NCBI GenBank assembly: GCA_022478985.1
Contig: JAKSZP010008035.1
Span: forward strand, 1-64,000
Length of the DNA stretch: 64,000 nt
Reading direction: 5' to 3'
DNA from: Massospora cicadina
Lineage: Eukaryota > Entomophthoromycota > Entomophthoromycetes > Entomophthorales > Entomophthoraceae
This document shows positions 35,400 to 47,049 of the stretch, in pieces. Each line of letters opens with the position of its first letter. Within the stretch, counting starts at the first letter, position 1. The notes under the pieces were generated by a model that was not told where the DNA came from, did no database searches, and worked only from the letters and a program-made list of their open reading frames with translations. Position numbers and translations under genes: made by a program.

Positions 35400-35570
35400 A
35401 ATAGGCTCCTATCACTTTATTAAACTGACTACCTGCCATCCCATAGTCAGCTTTGTGAATCAAGTCTGGAACCATTTTTATCTTTTTGATAAGTTGGGAG
35501 TAAATAATGTTAACCAGAGAACCAGTGTCAATTATTGCCAAGACTATAACCTTGTGGACTTCTACTTAGA
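35400..35570 (-). pseudogene. Element F aspartic protease
   Basis: Minus frame reads KVIVLAIIDTGSLVNIIYSQ with the catalytic DTGS at 35529-35518, then LIKKIKMVPDLIHKADYGMA. It lies between the zinc knuckle and RT as in Gag-Pol. The frame is open through the whole domain here. Confidence 0.82.
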
Positions 35571-36534
35571 CTCAAACCACCAAAGATCCAAAATTGGGAG
35601 GTAATAGCTTATAAGTTGTCATTAGCGATCAGCAGTGAAGCAAGTGGAGGGTTCTGCTGTGGCCAAGATCGGGGTTGATCAATGCGTTTAAAAAGTTTTA
35701 TCTGTCAAGTCTTGGCTTTCTATAGAATCTTCTGACCACCAAAATTTGTTTGGGTAACTGACCAACATCGAATTAAGAAAGCTGGAGGTTTTTATTTCTT
35801 GAATAGACATTTGGACTGTCATGATTTTGATATGATTGGATGTTAATCTTGGGACAACTGGGCGGAATCCGCCAAAATAGTATCAGTTACAGATATTTGA
35901 GTGCCTTAAGATGAGGCAATATTGGGATTAATGAGTCTTATCAGATATAATGAGTTTATTGGATCGCCTCTATATAAGGCAATAAGGTGATGTTGATATT
36001 TGACGAATACAAAGTAAATCACCTACAAACAGAGTGACAGCGGATTAAGAATAATAAGCCAAATTTGATTAAAATTGGTGGAATAGAAAAACCCAAGCAA
36101 TGAGAAATAGTATTGCCTGCAGATGATGTATATAAGTGAAATGGGCGATTGAAAGAGGTAGATTTTTTTAGTGCAGACAAGACAGGACAGCGAAGACGCT
36201 GTATTTATAAAAAAATAAATAAGAACTAGTTGGGGCGATTGCTCCTATTTTAATATATTTTCAATTGCGTCCAAAGAACTGATGATCTTGACATTGTCTG
36301 TCCGTTGTTTAGAGGGCTCAACCTTTGTGAATAGCCCAGCGGATCCTAGTGATACCACCCAAAATTATAACAGGGACTTTCACTTCAGATGGGGCAGTAA
36401 CACAAAGCAAACAAAAGTACTGGAGATACATTTAGAACTATAACAATGGTCTTGAGGCACTTGTTTTCCGTCAGCTTGAGGAGCCTCTTTCCCTATACTG
36501 ACTGATCTTTTGCCAACTTATGTTGAAGGATGCA

Positions 36535-36576
36535 GCAGTCAGTTACAGTGTGGTTGTTTCTTCTGCAATGTGTGCA
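36535..36576 (-). pseudogene. Element F Gag zinc knuckle
   Basis: CTHCRRNNHTVTDC is a perfect C-x2-C-x4-H-x4-C knuckle, the nucleic-acid-binding nucleocapsid motif of retroelement Gag. Downstream of the capsid part at 37.3-36.9 kb. Confidence 0.85.
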
Positions 36577-36878
36577 GTATAATTCAGGTGTAGGTGAATT
36601 GGGGAGTGTAATGGCCAATACTTGGTACTGGGGCTTATTGCTGTTAATATGAGGTGACCCGACGTGTTAATGTAGTTTAGCCATAATTTCCAATATAACA
36701 TCTTTGATATGGAGGAGATATGTTATATTGGACTTCACCGCTTTAAGATAAAGTATGATATTAAACATTTTTTTAAACACTGACAATGCAGCGGTGATCA
36801 CATCATCTAATGTAGTATTTTTCTGAAACCAGAGTGTGTGCTTCTAGGTAAAAATGGTGAGTGAAATTATAAATATTT

Positions 36879-37340
36879 TTACAAATTAAGGCTGATACCC
36901 ATAAAGGTATGTACTTGGTTGGTTAAGGATAAGTCGCTCTTGAATTCCCAAAGCAATGCTGTCTTGGCATCATTCCAAGTATGACAATGCATCAGATGGG
37001 GAACCATAATGTCTTGAGCCATATGGCTAAGACAGTTAGTCAAATGCTTAATTCGTTGATGCCCAGTCACCTTCTCCATAGAGCTTTCATAGCAGTATGA
37101 GAAAGAAAAAATACCTCCTTCCCCAGGGACATATTTCTCTTTGAATGAAGGTTTAAATGTACCATTTGCGGGGGTAAGAGGATAAACAACATGAACTGTA
37201 TTGGGGACAGTGCTTTTGTCTAATGAAGTAGCGGTATCTTGGGAATACGCTTGAGGTTGAAGCACATCTACTTGTAGCTCCAAATTGTTAAGATCATTAA
37301 TTATTAAATCTACTTGTATGTGAGCGGCACTGAGAGCCAA
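36879..37340 (-). pseudogene. Element F Gag capsid part
   Basis: Open for 153 codons from MALSAAHIQVDLIINDLNNL to stop. A coiled-coil-prone start (INDLNNLELQVDVLQ) is followed by KPSFKEKYVPGEGG and HLTNCLSHMAQDIM, like the retrotransposon-gag domain in which the element's cargo-binding capsid lies. It begins about 0.25 kb after the primer-binding site, in line with Gag of a complete element. The frame is broken before the zinc knuckle. Confidence 0.78.
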
Positions 37341-37590
37341 CTTTGTGGCAATGAGTTGGTTTAATTGGCGTACTTTTTAAAGTGGTATTAAATGGCTTGG
37401 AGGTCAAGTTGATGTTTTTTGGTGGTGAGCACTCTTTTCTTTAATCCATGTACCTAAGCAGGTAGGGTTGCCAGTCACTGAGATGGGTAGATTTACGTTC
37501 TAAGGAGTTTTACAAACCAAAATTTTTATTATCCATATTTGATTTTGGTTTTTTTATTATTTATAATATTCTCTTCAAACTCAGGGTGCA

Positions 37591-37608
37591 ACCTGGCAGG
37601 GAGCACCA
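37591..37608 (-). promoter_or_regulatory. Primer-binding site of element F
   Basis: On minus, TGGTGCTCCCTGCCAGG lies four bases after the 5' LTR. It ends in the CCA complement of a tRNA 3' end, as expected of a minus-strand primer site. The tRNA is not identified. Confidence 0.7.
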
Positions 37609-37612
37609 GTTT

Positions 37613-38074
37613 TGTCATGATATCAGAGTTTGTGACCATGGATCCCTTTTTTAAGAATCTGAGCCAAGTGACCCAAAGCTCCAGGGTGTTTGGAAAAATA
37701 CTGGTGTGCTTCTTTTTGACAAGAAGTCTTTATCCCAATACTTAGACAGGTAAGGCAATTCCCAATTACACTATATCTTTTTTATTTAAAACTGATGAAA
37801 AGATTAAAAAGTGTAAAGTTTATTTGCATAATACCAACTATAAATGGTAAGTATGGAGGTGTTTCTGGGTAAATCCTAAGCCTCCTAAGCCTAGATCTAA
37901 AAAAGTATACCAATAGGGTATTTGATAAAAGCACAAAATATTTCAGTTGATCCGATTGTGCTTGTCTCATAGATTGGGTTTGAACCAATAGCAGTTTGAG
38001 CTTTTTGGTTGGTTTGGGATTGATTTCCATTATCAGACTCATCTGAATTAGCCGTTCAGATGGAGATCCCAACA
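37613..38074 (-). repeat. 5' LTR of element F
   Basis: On minus starts TGTTGGGATCTCCATCTGAA, ends GATATCATGACA. Paired with 31411-31871. Confidence 0.9.
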
Positions 38075-38369
38075 TTTATCATTGTATTTAAGATATTAGT
38101 CTTCCAAGAAGCAGCTATACAAGAAAAAATTAAACTCAACAAACATTTGAATCAATAGTCAGACTCTTTAGCAGTGGACCCAAAAATTAGGCATTTGAAA
38201 GTATGGCTCTTGAGACTGATACTATATGCTATACCTTTCCCATCTAAGTTTTACCACTAATACAACATTAAAAAATTAGTCATTTTGAAAAAAAAGAGTT
38301 TCAAGAACCTACAAATGGATGCCTGGTACACTTTTCCAAGACTTTTTGGGAGTATCACCTTATACAATT

Positions 38370-38740
38370 GTAGGAAGAATAATGGACCCACGGGACCATC
38401 TAGTACTAAAAAAATGATGGACCCACTGAATAATCATGGATTACAAAAGACTATCCAACATGACTAAAAAAGATTTTATCCACCATACACATTAAAGATG
38501 CATTAAAATGACTTGAAGGGCTGTACTCCTTATCAGCTATGGACCTAGCAAGAAGATTTGGCAGATTATAGTGTCACCAGAAGACATGGAGAAGTATGCG
38601 TTGATTACATACAGGGACTTTATAAACTAACAAATATATCACAGGGCTTGTGCAACGCTTAGCTACATTCCAGAGAGTGATATATTGGAATTATGAGATA
38701 TTAGATTGTTGAGTTTATTCATCTATTTAAGCGACATCAC
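38370..38740 (+). pseudogene. Element B reverse transcriptase
   Basis: Plus: IIMDYKRLSNMTKKDF (about 38436-38480) corresponds to 'C.DYR.LN..T.KD.YPLP'. SLSAMDLARRFGRL with CHQKTW (about 38530-38590) is the first catalytic Asp block, TGLVQRLATFQRVIY (about 38645-38690) the FGL-N-PATFQR block, and VYSSIXATSQCSES (about 38716-38756) stands where YLDDI-VFS should be. It starts 0.3 kb right of element F's edge. No frame is continuous. Confidence 0.68.
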
Positions 38741-39049
38741 AGTGTTCAGAAAGCAATTAAAGTATCATCTGACACATCAGGAGGAAGTAAGTACCCGCCT
38801 AAGAGAGAACAGCTTAAAATGAAGAGAAGCAAGATCACACTTTAAAGAGGCAACTTGAATTCTTGTCCATAAATTAAACCAAAAAGGAATAAAGCCCCAA
38901 TAAGAGAAGGTTACAGTAATTGTAAGGATGAGAATCCCAGTTACATGTGATATGCTAAGATGGTCTTATACATAATGAGTTTTTCTACTCCAATTCATGC
39001 TGAACTTTGTGGACTTTGGCAAGCCGCCTAATCACCTAATGAGCAAAGG

Positions 39050-39330
39050 AGTACTACTCCATTAGGAATAAGATCAAGAAGATGCCTTCAACAAAATTAA
39101 ACAGAAAATAATGAAAGCCCTGATCCTGATATATCTAGACTTTATAAAGACACTTTATGTTTACACTTATAACAGCAATGCCTGGTATGGGCACCATATT
39201 TTCTAGTTGGATAAAGAAGGGTTAGATTAAACTATTGAGCTCTAATTTTAAACATTTGAAAAATCATAGAGCAATAATATGGTTACATAACGCAAGTGTC
39301 TAACAAATATCAAAGCATTAAACCACATTC
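39050..39330 (+). pseudogene. Element B RNase H
   Basis: DAFNKIKQKIMKALILIYLD (about 39080-39140) is the connection, then LYVYTYNSNAWYGHHIFXLD in place of 'LYTDASN.GLGAVLSQ.D'. The catalytic Asp of TDAS is Tyr. KEGLD then a stop. A weak later block runs to 39330. Confidence 0.62.
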
Positions 39331-39899
39331 AACCTTACATTTATGATCTATACCTCAAGATGATTATGGATCAGACTCATTAATATGGTTGACAAACATA
39401 AAAGGCATATGTAAAAGATCTGAAAGATGGGTTGTTCATCTGTAAGATTACTATCTTGAAATACTACACCATGGTGGAGAAATTTGATTGTGGATGAATT
39501 ATCTCAATTACCCATTTTTACTTGCAAGGACACAATAGTGATAATATCTATAAACCAATTGAAAACCCTGAGGAGGAATGGGTAAAAAATACAAAATTGA
39601 ATAAAATTTTTAAGAACTGTTTTATGCTATAAGAGGTTCATAAGAGGACATCTGAAGAAGCTAGTAAATGTGAAATGGTACCTATGTCAATACAAGAAAA
39701 TAAATGTCAATAGTTATGGGAGGGCACTATCAAGGAGGTCATGGTAGGATACAAAAGAATTACCAGCATCTAAAAAAAAAGCTCTACTAGTATGCTATGT
39801 TGGAAGACATCAGCCAGGCTCTGGTGTTCAGTATTTAATGAGCCCAATGCAAACTACTCATAAAGTAGGAGTTTCGGTCTGGTCTTTCCAACTGCACCC

Positions 39900-40440
39900 T
39901 TAATGTCTTCATTAATGTAAGGACAACTCAGAAAGCATCCAATGAGAATAAGTTTATCATTGTTGCAAAAGATCAATTTACCAAAAGGGGAGAAGTGAAT
40001 AAAGTAAATGCGTGAACATCAAGCGTTACCAAATGATTTTTATAAAACAAGGGTTCAACTTGCCATGTATACCCTTAATACGACTTTCTGATAATAGTTG
40101 AAACTTCATCTCAGACCTTGTAACACCTGATCACTTAGTAGGAGTCAAGCAATAGTATACCACACCATATAAACTATCTACCAATGGATTTTTGGAAACA
40201 ATGATTAAAAACTCACTTAAAACTTAAAGAAAATAACAGTCAGCCACAGTTCAAAATGGGTTATCTTGTCTCCATTAGCCCTGTTTGCTTTTTGGTTAAT
40301 CTACCATAAGACTATTACATGTCACCATTTAAAGCACTATACAGAAGAGAAGACGAGTTATTAAGATTGTTGGTCCCAGTGATAGACATGGATAGAAATA
40401 ATTTACCCCTTGGCAGATACCAAAGAGACTAAATGGAGGA
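39900..40440 (+). pseudogene. Element B integrase
   Basis: NENKFIIVAKDQFTKRGEVN (about 39945-40004) matches the first integrase block (KYIIVAVDHLTKW-EA). LSDNSXNFISDLV (about 40085-40120) is the second, and TTPYKLSTNGFLETMIKNSL (about 40165-40222) the 'TPYHPQTNG-VER-N.TL' block with the catalytic Glu kept. LYRREDELLRLLVPVIDMDR (about 40337-40396) is the 'LYGR' block. Order and strand agree with RT and the 3' LTR at 40929. Confidence 0.75.
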
Positions 40441-40928
40441 TTAAGCTAAGATTCATCAAAACTTCAGTAGCAATATATGGAGTTCTCGAGGATTGTACTA
40501 AAGAGACTACAAAATTCCTGATTTTCTGCATTTAATAGAAAGAAAGTTTAGTTCTAACACATGCACAGAGATAACATGATAAGTTAAAGGCTATCTGAAC
40601 AGGACCTGAAACTGGTGTCCTGAGAAGTGAAACTTAGTATTCTATCAATTATGATACAAAAAATCACATGTAAATAAGTCGTGAATGGCACAAAAGCCAT
40701 TCCCTAGGTTTCATCTTGGAGAGGTTAATGTTGAGAAAGTCTTTACTAAAGCAGTTATTTAATATCTAAAAACGCCTCAAGATAGTTAATTTAATTAATA
40801 TTATTATTTGTAATAGTATTATAGTTGGTTTGAAAACAATGAAGGCATTCCTAGTAAAACCAGATTTTAAAGAAATCAATGAAATTCTAAAGTCCCTACT
40901 AAGATTCTTATTGGGTATAGAATCCTGA

Positions 40929-41821
40929 TGATGAAGGCTATTATATACACCCTGACGGTTGCAATAACTTTACAGCTGGTCATCATGACGTAAGATACCG
41001 CAACAACCTTAAATGACACTCAAAAAGAATATACTATAAAATTTAAAATGACGCTCCCAAACAAACACTTAGGTATCTTGGGGTTTTCTGCCAATAGTAC
41101 CAAATTAACAAAATTATATCTAAAGATAGTTTGCCTAAAGGCACAACTCTTAGAAATGAGCATACCATCAGATTGGGAAGTGTCCTTACTTTGAAAATAC
41201 ATTTAATTTTTAGAACTAAATATTAGGGCTTCTACATGAGCTACAGGAGCCATGGGAACCACATAAGCATATTTAGGCTCCACTCAACAACCATATATTC
41301 ATATAAAAGCAAGATCTCAAAAGTATAATTGCAAAAGAAACCCAGAAGATTGGAAAGAAAGAAAATATTACACTCCGCCGTCCCTGAATTATGAAAAAAT
41401 AGAGTCTCCTTATAAAAAAACTTGACTATTATACACCCAGACCTACTTTAAGTACCCCAAATACCGCATATACTATATACTTTCCATATTTTTAATATAT
41501 TTATACTTTTTTAGGATCTTCCTTTATTATTATTTATCTGATATTATCAATGCCTAATATAAAAAGAATTCTTTCAAAGGTTTTTCTTTGATAAACTTGT
41601 CACCACCAGAGATTGAAAGGAGTTCTGATGTTCTTAGGAACAACCATCTTCAAGCTTGTTACAAGACTTTAAAACAGAAGGACATGCTTTATAGTATGAG
41701 TTAAAGAAGCAGGTACCATAGAATATGACTCTCCATATTCCCAGTGATGCATCCTGTGAACAAATTACTAACTATTGCAATCTCTCCAACTTTAAACATC
41801 ACCCCCTGAGCAAGCGGGTTA
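40929..41821 (+). repeat. 3' LTR of element B
   Basis: Starts TGATGAAGGCTATTATATAC and ends GCGGGTTA. Matches 22933-23818, including TAGGAACAACCATCTTCAAG and CCCAGTGATGCATCCTGTGA. Confidence 0.75.
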
Positions 41822-42420
41822 GTTCAAAAATCATAGTCCTAAAGTGATTAAAAACTTCTAAAACTTCTATTTAAATCTCATTTATTAGTTTTTTAACAGA
41901 ATATCATTTTTGTCCTTGGTTTCCCCTTTATGTACGTTTAGAAAAAAATCCATCAACAACTATGGGATCAGTTATAAAGCATCTCCATTAGTCAGCCTTA
42001 TAATCTATTAGTAAGAGGCACTTGCAAAGAGGACAACTTGTGTGTATTGAATTTTTCAAGAGAAAATTAGTCAAGTTTTCATTGTGTCTTGTCTAGGATG
42101 CCAACGTAACTTTTAATTGCCAAAGTGATGATAGAGTGCAATAAAGAGTTCTCCATGGGAGTGAACATTAGGTTATCCTAAATTATATGCTAAGAAGCTG
42201 AGTGAGTAGGGTTCACTTACGAAAGTTGTTTTGACCACTTCATCATTAAACCAATTTTTGGGTTATAATTTGTATATTCCACAACTTTCAATAAATACTT
42301 GGCTACATCCTCTAAGCTAAAAAAAAATGAGAAAGTCTAATGTAGTGGCTGTTCTAATCAATCAGAAACTTGTAAATACTTAAAAAGCCTTAAATAATCT
42401 ATTTTAATCCAATAAAAGGG
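41822..42420. other. Degenerate sequence right of element B, unassigned
   Basis: AT-rich and stop-dense on both strands. A possible plus-strand YNLYIPQLSIN near 42265-42297 recalls the segment after element A's protease motif (ILYIPKLSVN), but without a DTG before it I do not call a protease. Confidence 0.35.
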
Positions 42421-42429
42421 GTTTTTACT

Positions 42430-42690
42430 ATTTATATGTAACCATTCCTCAGTTATGATGCAGGATAGCTCTTCAGGATATATAACAGGCCCATCTCACC
42501 AGGGTCCTGCATTTCCATATTTGTTGGGAGCTTTCTGATCCCATGAGCTGGTAGGATCAGGCAACATCAGGGACGCCGTCACCAGGAGTTCCTGAAAGTC
42601 CAATAGGACCATTTTCCATGGGACCTTTGTACTCTATCTCCCATTCCTATCAGTATCACCAGTTAGTCCATGTCAACCTCTGAGCCCCTC
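42430..42690 (-). pseudogene. Collagen-like Gag fragment (third copy)
   Basis: Minus strand: GLRGXHGLTGDTDRNGR (about 42690-42640), then in another frame KGPMENGPIGLSGTPGDGV (about 42630-42574), with glycine every third residue across GPI-GLS-GTP-GDG. A few codons on, APNKYGNAGP and GPVIYPEELSCIITEE parallel the 'GPPGPTMIELEDD' boundary in element A. It is truncated and shifted several times. LINE-H lies 0.7 kb to its right and element B to its left, so the rest of this element is displaced or lost. Confidence 0.48.
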
Positions 42691-43345
42691 CAAGCTTAAC
42701 TTTAACAACTGTCTTAATGAGGTTGAGCATTAAGTTGTATATAAAAAATATAAAAAAACTTTCTGTTGTTCTCAGTAATGGATCTTTGGAACTGTTTTCA
42801 TTATTCTTAGAGGCATAAGGACTTAGGAATCTTAAGTTGGCTCTTAATGAAAACTTTTAGCCTATAGTGATTATGAAAACATCCAAGCAAATATTAATAG
42901 TAAGACATAAAGCCCTTAATTGACGAGGGTAAGCCATCTTCTTAGGTTCATAAATGTGAGTGCAAAGCGCTCCATGCTTCTTGACTACTATATAAAGGTG
43001 ACCAAAGTAAATTTGGGAGCGTAAATGTTTTACCTAAAAAACTAAGACAACAAAATTTAAAATATGCCAGTACGCACAAATATGAAAGCACTGGCATATA
43101 TAAAGTGAATGGGTCTTGGATGTTGGCAGCGCTGTTTTTGTGAGACTGCAACTGCTTCTTAAATTTGTATAATATTTTATCTTTGTACTATAAGTAAAGG
43201 AGTTTGATTTTAAAAATTGTCAATAGAAATGCAGCTAGGAAGGATGATGGGTAAACCATAATTAGTGCAGCAAAATTTTACTCTATAAACTTGTAAAATA
43301 TTTCAAAAATTTAGACGCGGTTAATCCTTAAAATTTTAGCGCTCA

Positions 43346-43357
43346 TCTGACAAAAAA
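43346..43357. repeat. Target-site duplication of LINE-H (3' side)
   Basis: TCTGACAAAAAA, identical to 53880-53891. Confidence 0.78.
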
Positions 43358-43512
43358 GCGTTATTTAACTGAGGTAAGCCGACCAGGGGACGGACATTAC
43401 CAAATATACGTAAAACTAAGGAAATAACTGACAAATACAAAAATTGGGCACCCCAGGGTACTCAAGTTACCCCTGTTGCCAATGGGACTGCCAGGTATGG
43501 GGGGTTGGTGCG

Positions 43513-44741
43513 CTACTCCGAGGGGGTTTCCCCTGCTATGGAGCAGGTGTGAAGGAAAGGGTCTGTGTGGAGGAACCAGAGTGGGAACCATGATTCTATG
43601 AGCGCTTTTTGCCTTGGTCTCATATATCCATAGATACAGGCTTTGAAGTGCTCCAGTAAGTGGACATGGAATCTGTTAATAACCCCATGAATGGTTGGGA
43701 CCGTGCCCTTGAACGCATCTAATGCAATTGTGTGGATTGTCCACATTGCAATGGGTATTATTAGGGGAGCGGAGGGTAGATGGGATTGGTGACTTAATCT
43801 GGAGCGCGAAGATGCTCTTTGATATCGAGAATTCCTGTTCATTTTGGATCTTAAGCAGGTGTGCAACTTCCTGCCATATAGCTTTGGTTGGGGGGCATGT
43901 TTCTAGGCGGTGATGTATGGATCCCTCCCCTCCACATACTGCACATGTTTTGTGGAGGGATTTGGAGCGGTCTGCCGTCCTATAGGTCCTTCTCAGACAG
44001 TGCCAGGCGTTTGCTCTTATCCTCAGCTGTAGGAGTGGTTGGTAAGTCATTTTCCACACTGCCTTATGTGTGGTTAAATCAGAGGGAATTTCAACATATC
44101 TAGGTATTCCATCCTAGCTATGCTTGGGTTGTTGCGAGCATATCCCTCTGGGGGTGGTTTTCTGGGTTTCTTAATTTGAATTGGGGGCTGGGTCATCCCC
44201 TTCCCTGTATAGTACCCATGTTCTCTATGGTCCATCCCATATGGCGGATAGTTCGGAGGATATGTTTGAAATGAGGGGAGGTTCCATGCAGACCCATTGC
44301 ATTAGGGTGTTTGGCAAGGTATGAAAGTAGTCTGGGTGGACTATGTGGGTTGGTTAATTTGAGAGCCTGTGCAAAGTTAGTTCTTGCTGCTCTGGACCAA
44401 TGTTGTTTTGGGAGGCCTGGAGCAAGGACTTCCTTTATCCAGGTACCTAGGATGTGATTGGCGTGGCTCTCAAAATTTATTATTCCCATGCCTCCGCTTG
44501 AGTGTGGGCCAAATAGTGTTTCCATCCATATAGGAGGATGAGAGCTGGGCCACAGCCAGCCATGGATAAGCGCACGGATTAAAGTTATAAAGGTAGGTGA
44601 GAAGGTAATCGCATGGGCCAGGTACCATAGTATTGGGATGATGGGCGAGTTAGCAACTGTAACTCTCCCTGTTAATCCTGGGGTTCTTCCTTTGAGGGAG
44701 GCGACGCATTTGGATACCCATTGTAACAGGTTACTTTCCAT
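43513..44741 (-). pseudogene. LINE-H ORF2 C-terminal region with CCHC knuckle
   Basis: Frame 44741-44193 is open for 182 codons (WVSKCVASLKGRTPGLTGRV, GGMGIINFESHANHILGTWI), and 44059-43676 for 127 codons (QPLLQLRIRANAWHCLRRTY). The knuckle CAVCGGEGSIHHRLETC (43945-43895) keeps all four ligands. It then continues to 43513 in a third frame (LPSAPLIIPIAMWTIHTIAL). The longest uninterrupted stretches of the C-terminus in the three copies are here. Confidence 0.8.
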
Positions 44742-44869
44742 TGTCTCGTTAGCATATCCCCCTGATTCTAGCTAAATTCCAAGGTGTTGGACATGAGTGG
44801 TGGTGGGAGGTGTTGCAAAGGGTAAAATGATTGGGTTTTTTCTTCATGTGTTGGTATGAGGTTCTGATG

Positions 44870-46000
44870 TTGTGGCCCAGTTGTTTGTGTATTTGCCTAA
44901 GAGGATGATTTCTGTCTTTCTTTTATTGAGCGATGCATTGCTCACCTTGGAGTATTCCTCTAGAGTCCGTTCCAGCTGTCAGGCATCTTCATTGTTTGCT
45001 ATACCTGCTACGCAGTCATCTGCAAAGGCCAGTATCTTGACTAGTTGGCTGTCCTTGTGCGGTTATCCCCATTAGATGTGAGTCAGTTACTTGGAGGAGT
45101 GGGTCAAAGCTGAAATTGTATAGCAGTGGGCTGAGGGGATCCCCTTGTTTGAGCCCTCTGTGTGGTTTAATCTTGTTTGTTAGGAATCAGGGCCGCATAC
45201 AGCCATGGTTGCAGATTCTGTTAAGAGAATTGCCCATTTTATGAATCTTGGTTGGAGTTTGAAGGCATGTAGACATTCTTTTAGGTATGGTTAGCTAACA
45301 CTGTCATACGCCTTTTCCTGATCCAAGAAGACCAGGGCACCAGTTGCTTTGGATTGGCAAATGTTTCCAACAGGGTGAATGTTGTTCCAGATTTAACGCC
45401 CTGGTATAAACCCAAACTGGTTGGGTGACAGGACGTCAGATGCAATTGCGCCTAATCTAGCTGCTAATATTTTTGTTAAAATTTTTGTGTCAGTGTTGGA
45501 GAGTGCAATTGGGCGCCAGTTGGCCAGGTCCAACTTGTCACCCTTTTTATACAAGGTTATAACGTAGGATTCATGGCCTCCTGGTAATAGGCATGTTTCC
45601 AACAAGCACTGGTTCATAGACGCCAATAGGAGGGGGGCGATTTGTTGAAAATATATTTTGTAAAATTCGTAGGGTATCCCATCAGGCCCTGGCCATTTCC
45701 TATGTGGTGCACCGCGAATTGTCTCCCAAAGCTTCTCCCATGTAATTAGGGATAGTATGTTCTAATTCGGTGGTGTACTTTGTCTCTGCAGCTTGTATAA
45801 ATTTTTTAATTTTTTGTGAATCTGTTAGCATTTCACGATATAATTCAGTGTAATAACGGTGTACTTCCTCCTTGACCTCCTTAGGTTTAGTTGCCACAGT
45901 GCCATTGGTCTTGTGGACCTGTGTGTATGTGGGCTGGTTTCCGCGAGAGTGGAATTGGCGGAAAAATTATGTCAAACAGGTTTTACCTTCCTTTATGAAC
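44870..46000 (-). pseudogene. LINE-H ORF2 reverse transcriptase
   Basis: Minus order: GPDGIPYEFYK (about 45690-45655), then the frame 45626-45393 (MASMNQCLLETCLLPGGHES and KKGDKLDLANWRPIALSNTD, FGFIPGR), FLDQEKAYD (about 45330-45303), GLKQGDPLSPLLYNFSFDPL (about 45160-45100), and the catalytic FADDCVAGI at 45026-45000. FADD is intact. The missing link between open frames is a set of single-base frameshifts. Confidence 0.85.
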
Positions 46001-46197
46001 TTACCTTTGTTTGATACTTTGATTCTGTGTTGGTGTTCGAAGATGAGACTGTTAAGTCAGGCAGATATTTCTGCCCATTTGCGTCCCCAGTTGGGGCTAT
46101 AGCCAGATCTCAAAGTATTTATCTCCAGGTGGTCTAGTTCTGCCAAGGTATGATTGATTGTGGCCATGTCCGCGCTGTACTTACGTGATGCAATATG

Positions 46198-47002
46198 TCA
46201 GGTTTTGTTGATTAAATCCTTTTTGAAGTTTTCCCATGTTCCAATGGAATCCAAAGTGAATGGGGCTGTGAATTCTGGGTTTGTAGCCTCGTTTTTGACC
46301 CAGTCACATATCTCAGGAAAAAATATGTTTTCCAGGTGAAGCTTTCTCCAAGGCGACACCTGTGTGTGGGATTGGGTTGGCGCTAACTGCACCATAACCA
46401 ATCGGTGGTTAGAAAGGTTGATCTTTTTTGTTGTAAATTTGGAGATTCTTGAGCGGTGGGATTGCAGGACGAGGATGTGGTCAATGTGACTCATCGATAT
46501 GAGCGCTCCCTCTCATATGTTGGGCTGCATCATGTGGGGAAGGAGTGGTAAACTGGGGGAGATCATCCTGTAGGCCAAGAGATGCCTTCATTGTGCAGAA
46601 TTCAATGTGTCCAGGTGGGTTTCCCTTGGGATTAGGCCATTGATCCATATTGGGGTTGTCCCAGCAGTTGAAATCGCCTAACATAATGGTATCTGGTGGG
46701 AGGGTGAGAGTAGGAATGTTTTCAAAAAATTGTTTTCTCTCAGTTGCAGTGCACGGTGCATAGACACATGCTAACAAAATTATTTCCTCTTGGCATGTGA
46801 TTGTTGCTACCAGGACTCAACCATACAAGTGTGATGACAAATTTGTAATTTTAGATTTTTTGTTGTTTTGGATGATCACCCCATAGTGAGACGTCCATAC
46901 TGATTGTGATGGTGCGACCCTGGATGACCAGGATCCTTCTTCCCCTTGTATACAGTGGGTTTCTTGAAAAAAAATCCTACTTTTCTTTCTCGTTGCAATC
47001 AA
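46198..47002 (-). pseudogene. LINE-H ORF2 endonuclease (main part)
   Basis: Minus: QETHCIQGEEGSW (from 46966), HYGVIIQNNKKSK, LACVYAPCTATERKQF, LGDFNCWDNPNMDQWP (about 46680-46635; the GDFN block intact), SHIDHILVLQSHRSR (about 46500-46455) and NLSNHRLVMVQLAP (SDH reads SNH). The first 12 residues of this domain are on the other side of LINE-I, at about 52350-52260. Confidence 0.85.
46952..46966. repeat. Target-site duplication of LINE-I (5' side)
   Basis: ACAGTGGGTTTCTTG, identical over 15 bp to 52245-52259. Confidence 0.92.
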
Positions 47003-47049
47003 TATTAAAACCTACTCAATTCAAGACTGAATCTAGTTTGATAATCTCA

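Larger units (their letters stand above)
31411..38074 (-). mobile_element. Element F: Ty3/gypsy LTR retrotransposon nested in B
   Basis: 6664 bp on minus with 461/462-bp LTRs (5' LTR 37613-38074, 3' LTR 31411-31871), Gag with zinc knuckle, protease DTGS, RT, RNase H and integrase. The LTRs are the best-preserved pair in the window: a 156-bp stretch (31585-31740 against 37789-37944) differs at only two positions. F is therefore younger than A, B and G. Flanking 5-mers gtcat and tttat could be a mutated target duplication. It inserted into the RT region of element B and was later hit by a TTAA MITE. Confidence 0.92.
22933..41821 (+). mobile_element. Element B: Ty3/gypsy LTR retrotransposon carrying LINE-A and element F
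   Basis: Two direct LTRs of the same sequence (22933-23818 and 40929-41821) flank a plus-strand pol (RT, RNase H, integrase at 38.4-40.4 kb). Inside lie LINE-A (25213-30478 plus target duplication) and element F (31411-38074). Subtracting both leaves about 6.9 kb, typical of an intact gypsy element. B is much more decayed than F or LINE-A, consistent with it being the oldest layer. LTR ends are uncertain by about 15 bp, and no target duplication is clear. Confidence 0.78.

Noticed and set aside
42240..42310. Possible plus-strand protease (YNLYIPQLSIN resembling element A)
   Set aside because: No DTG/DSG before it, and the only Gag fragment nearby is on the opposite strand.
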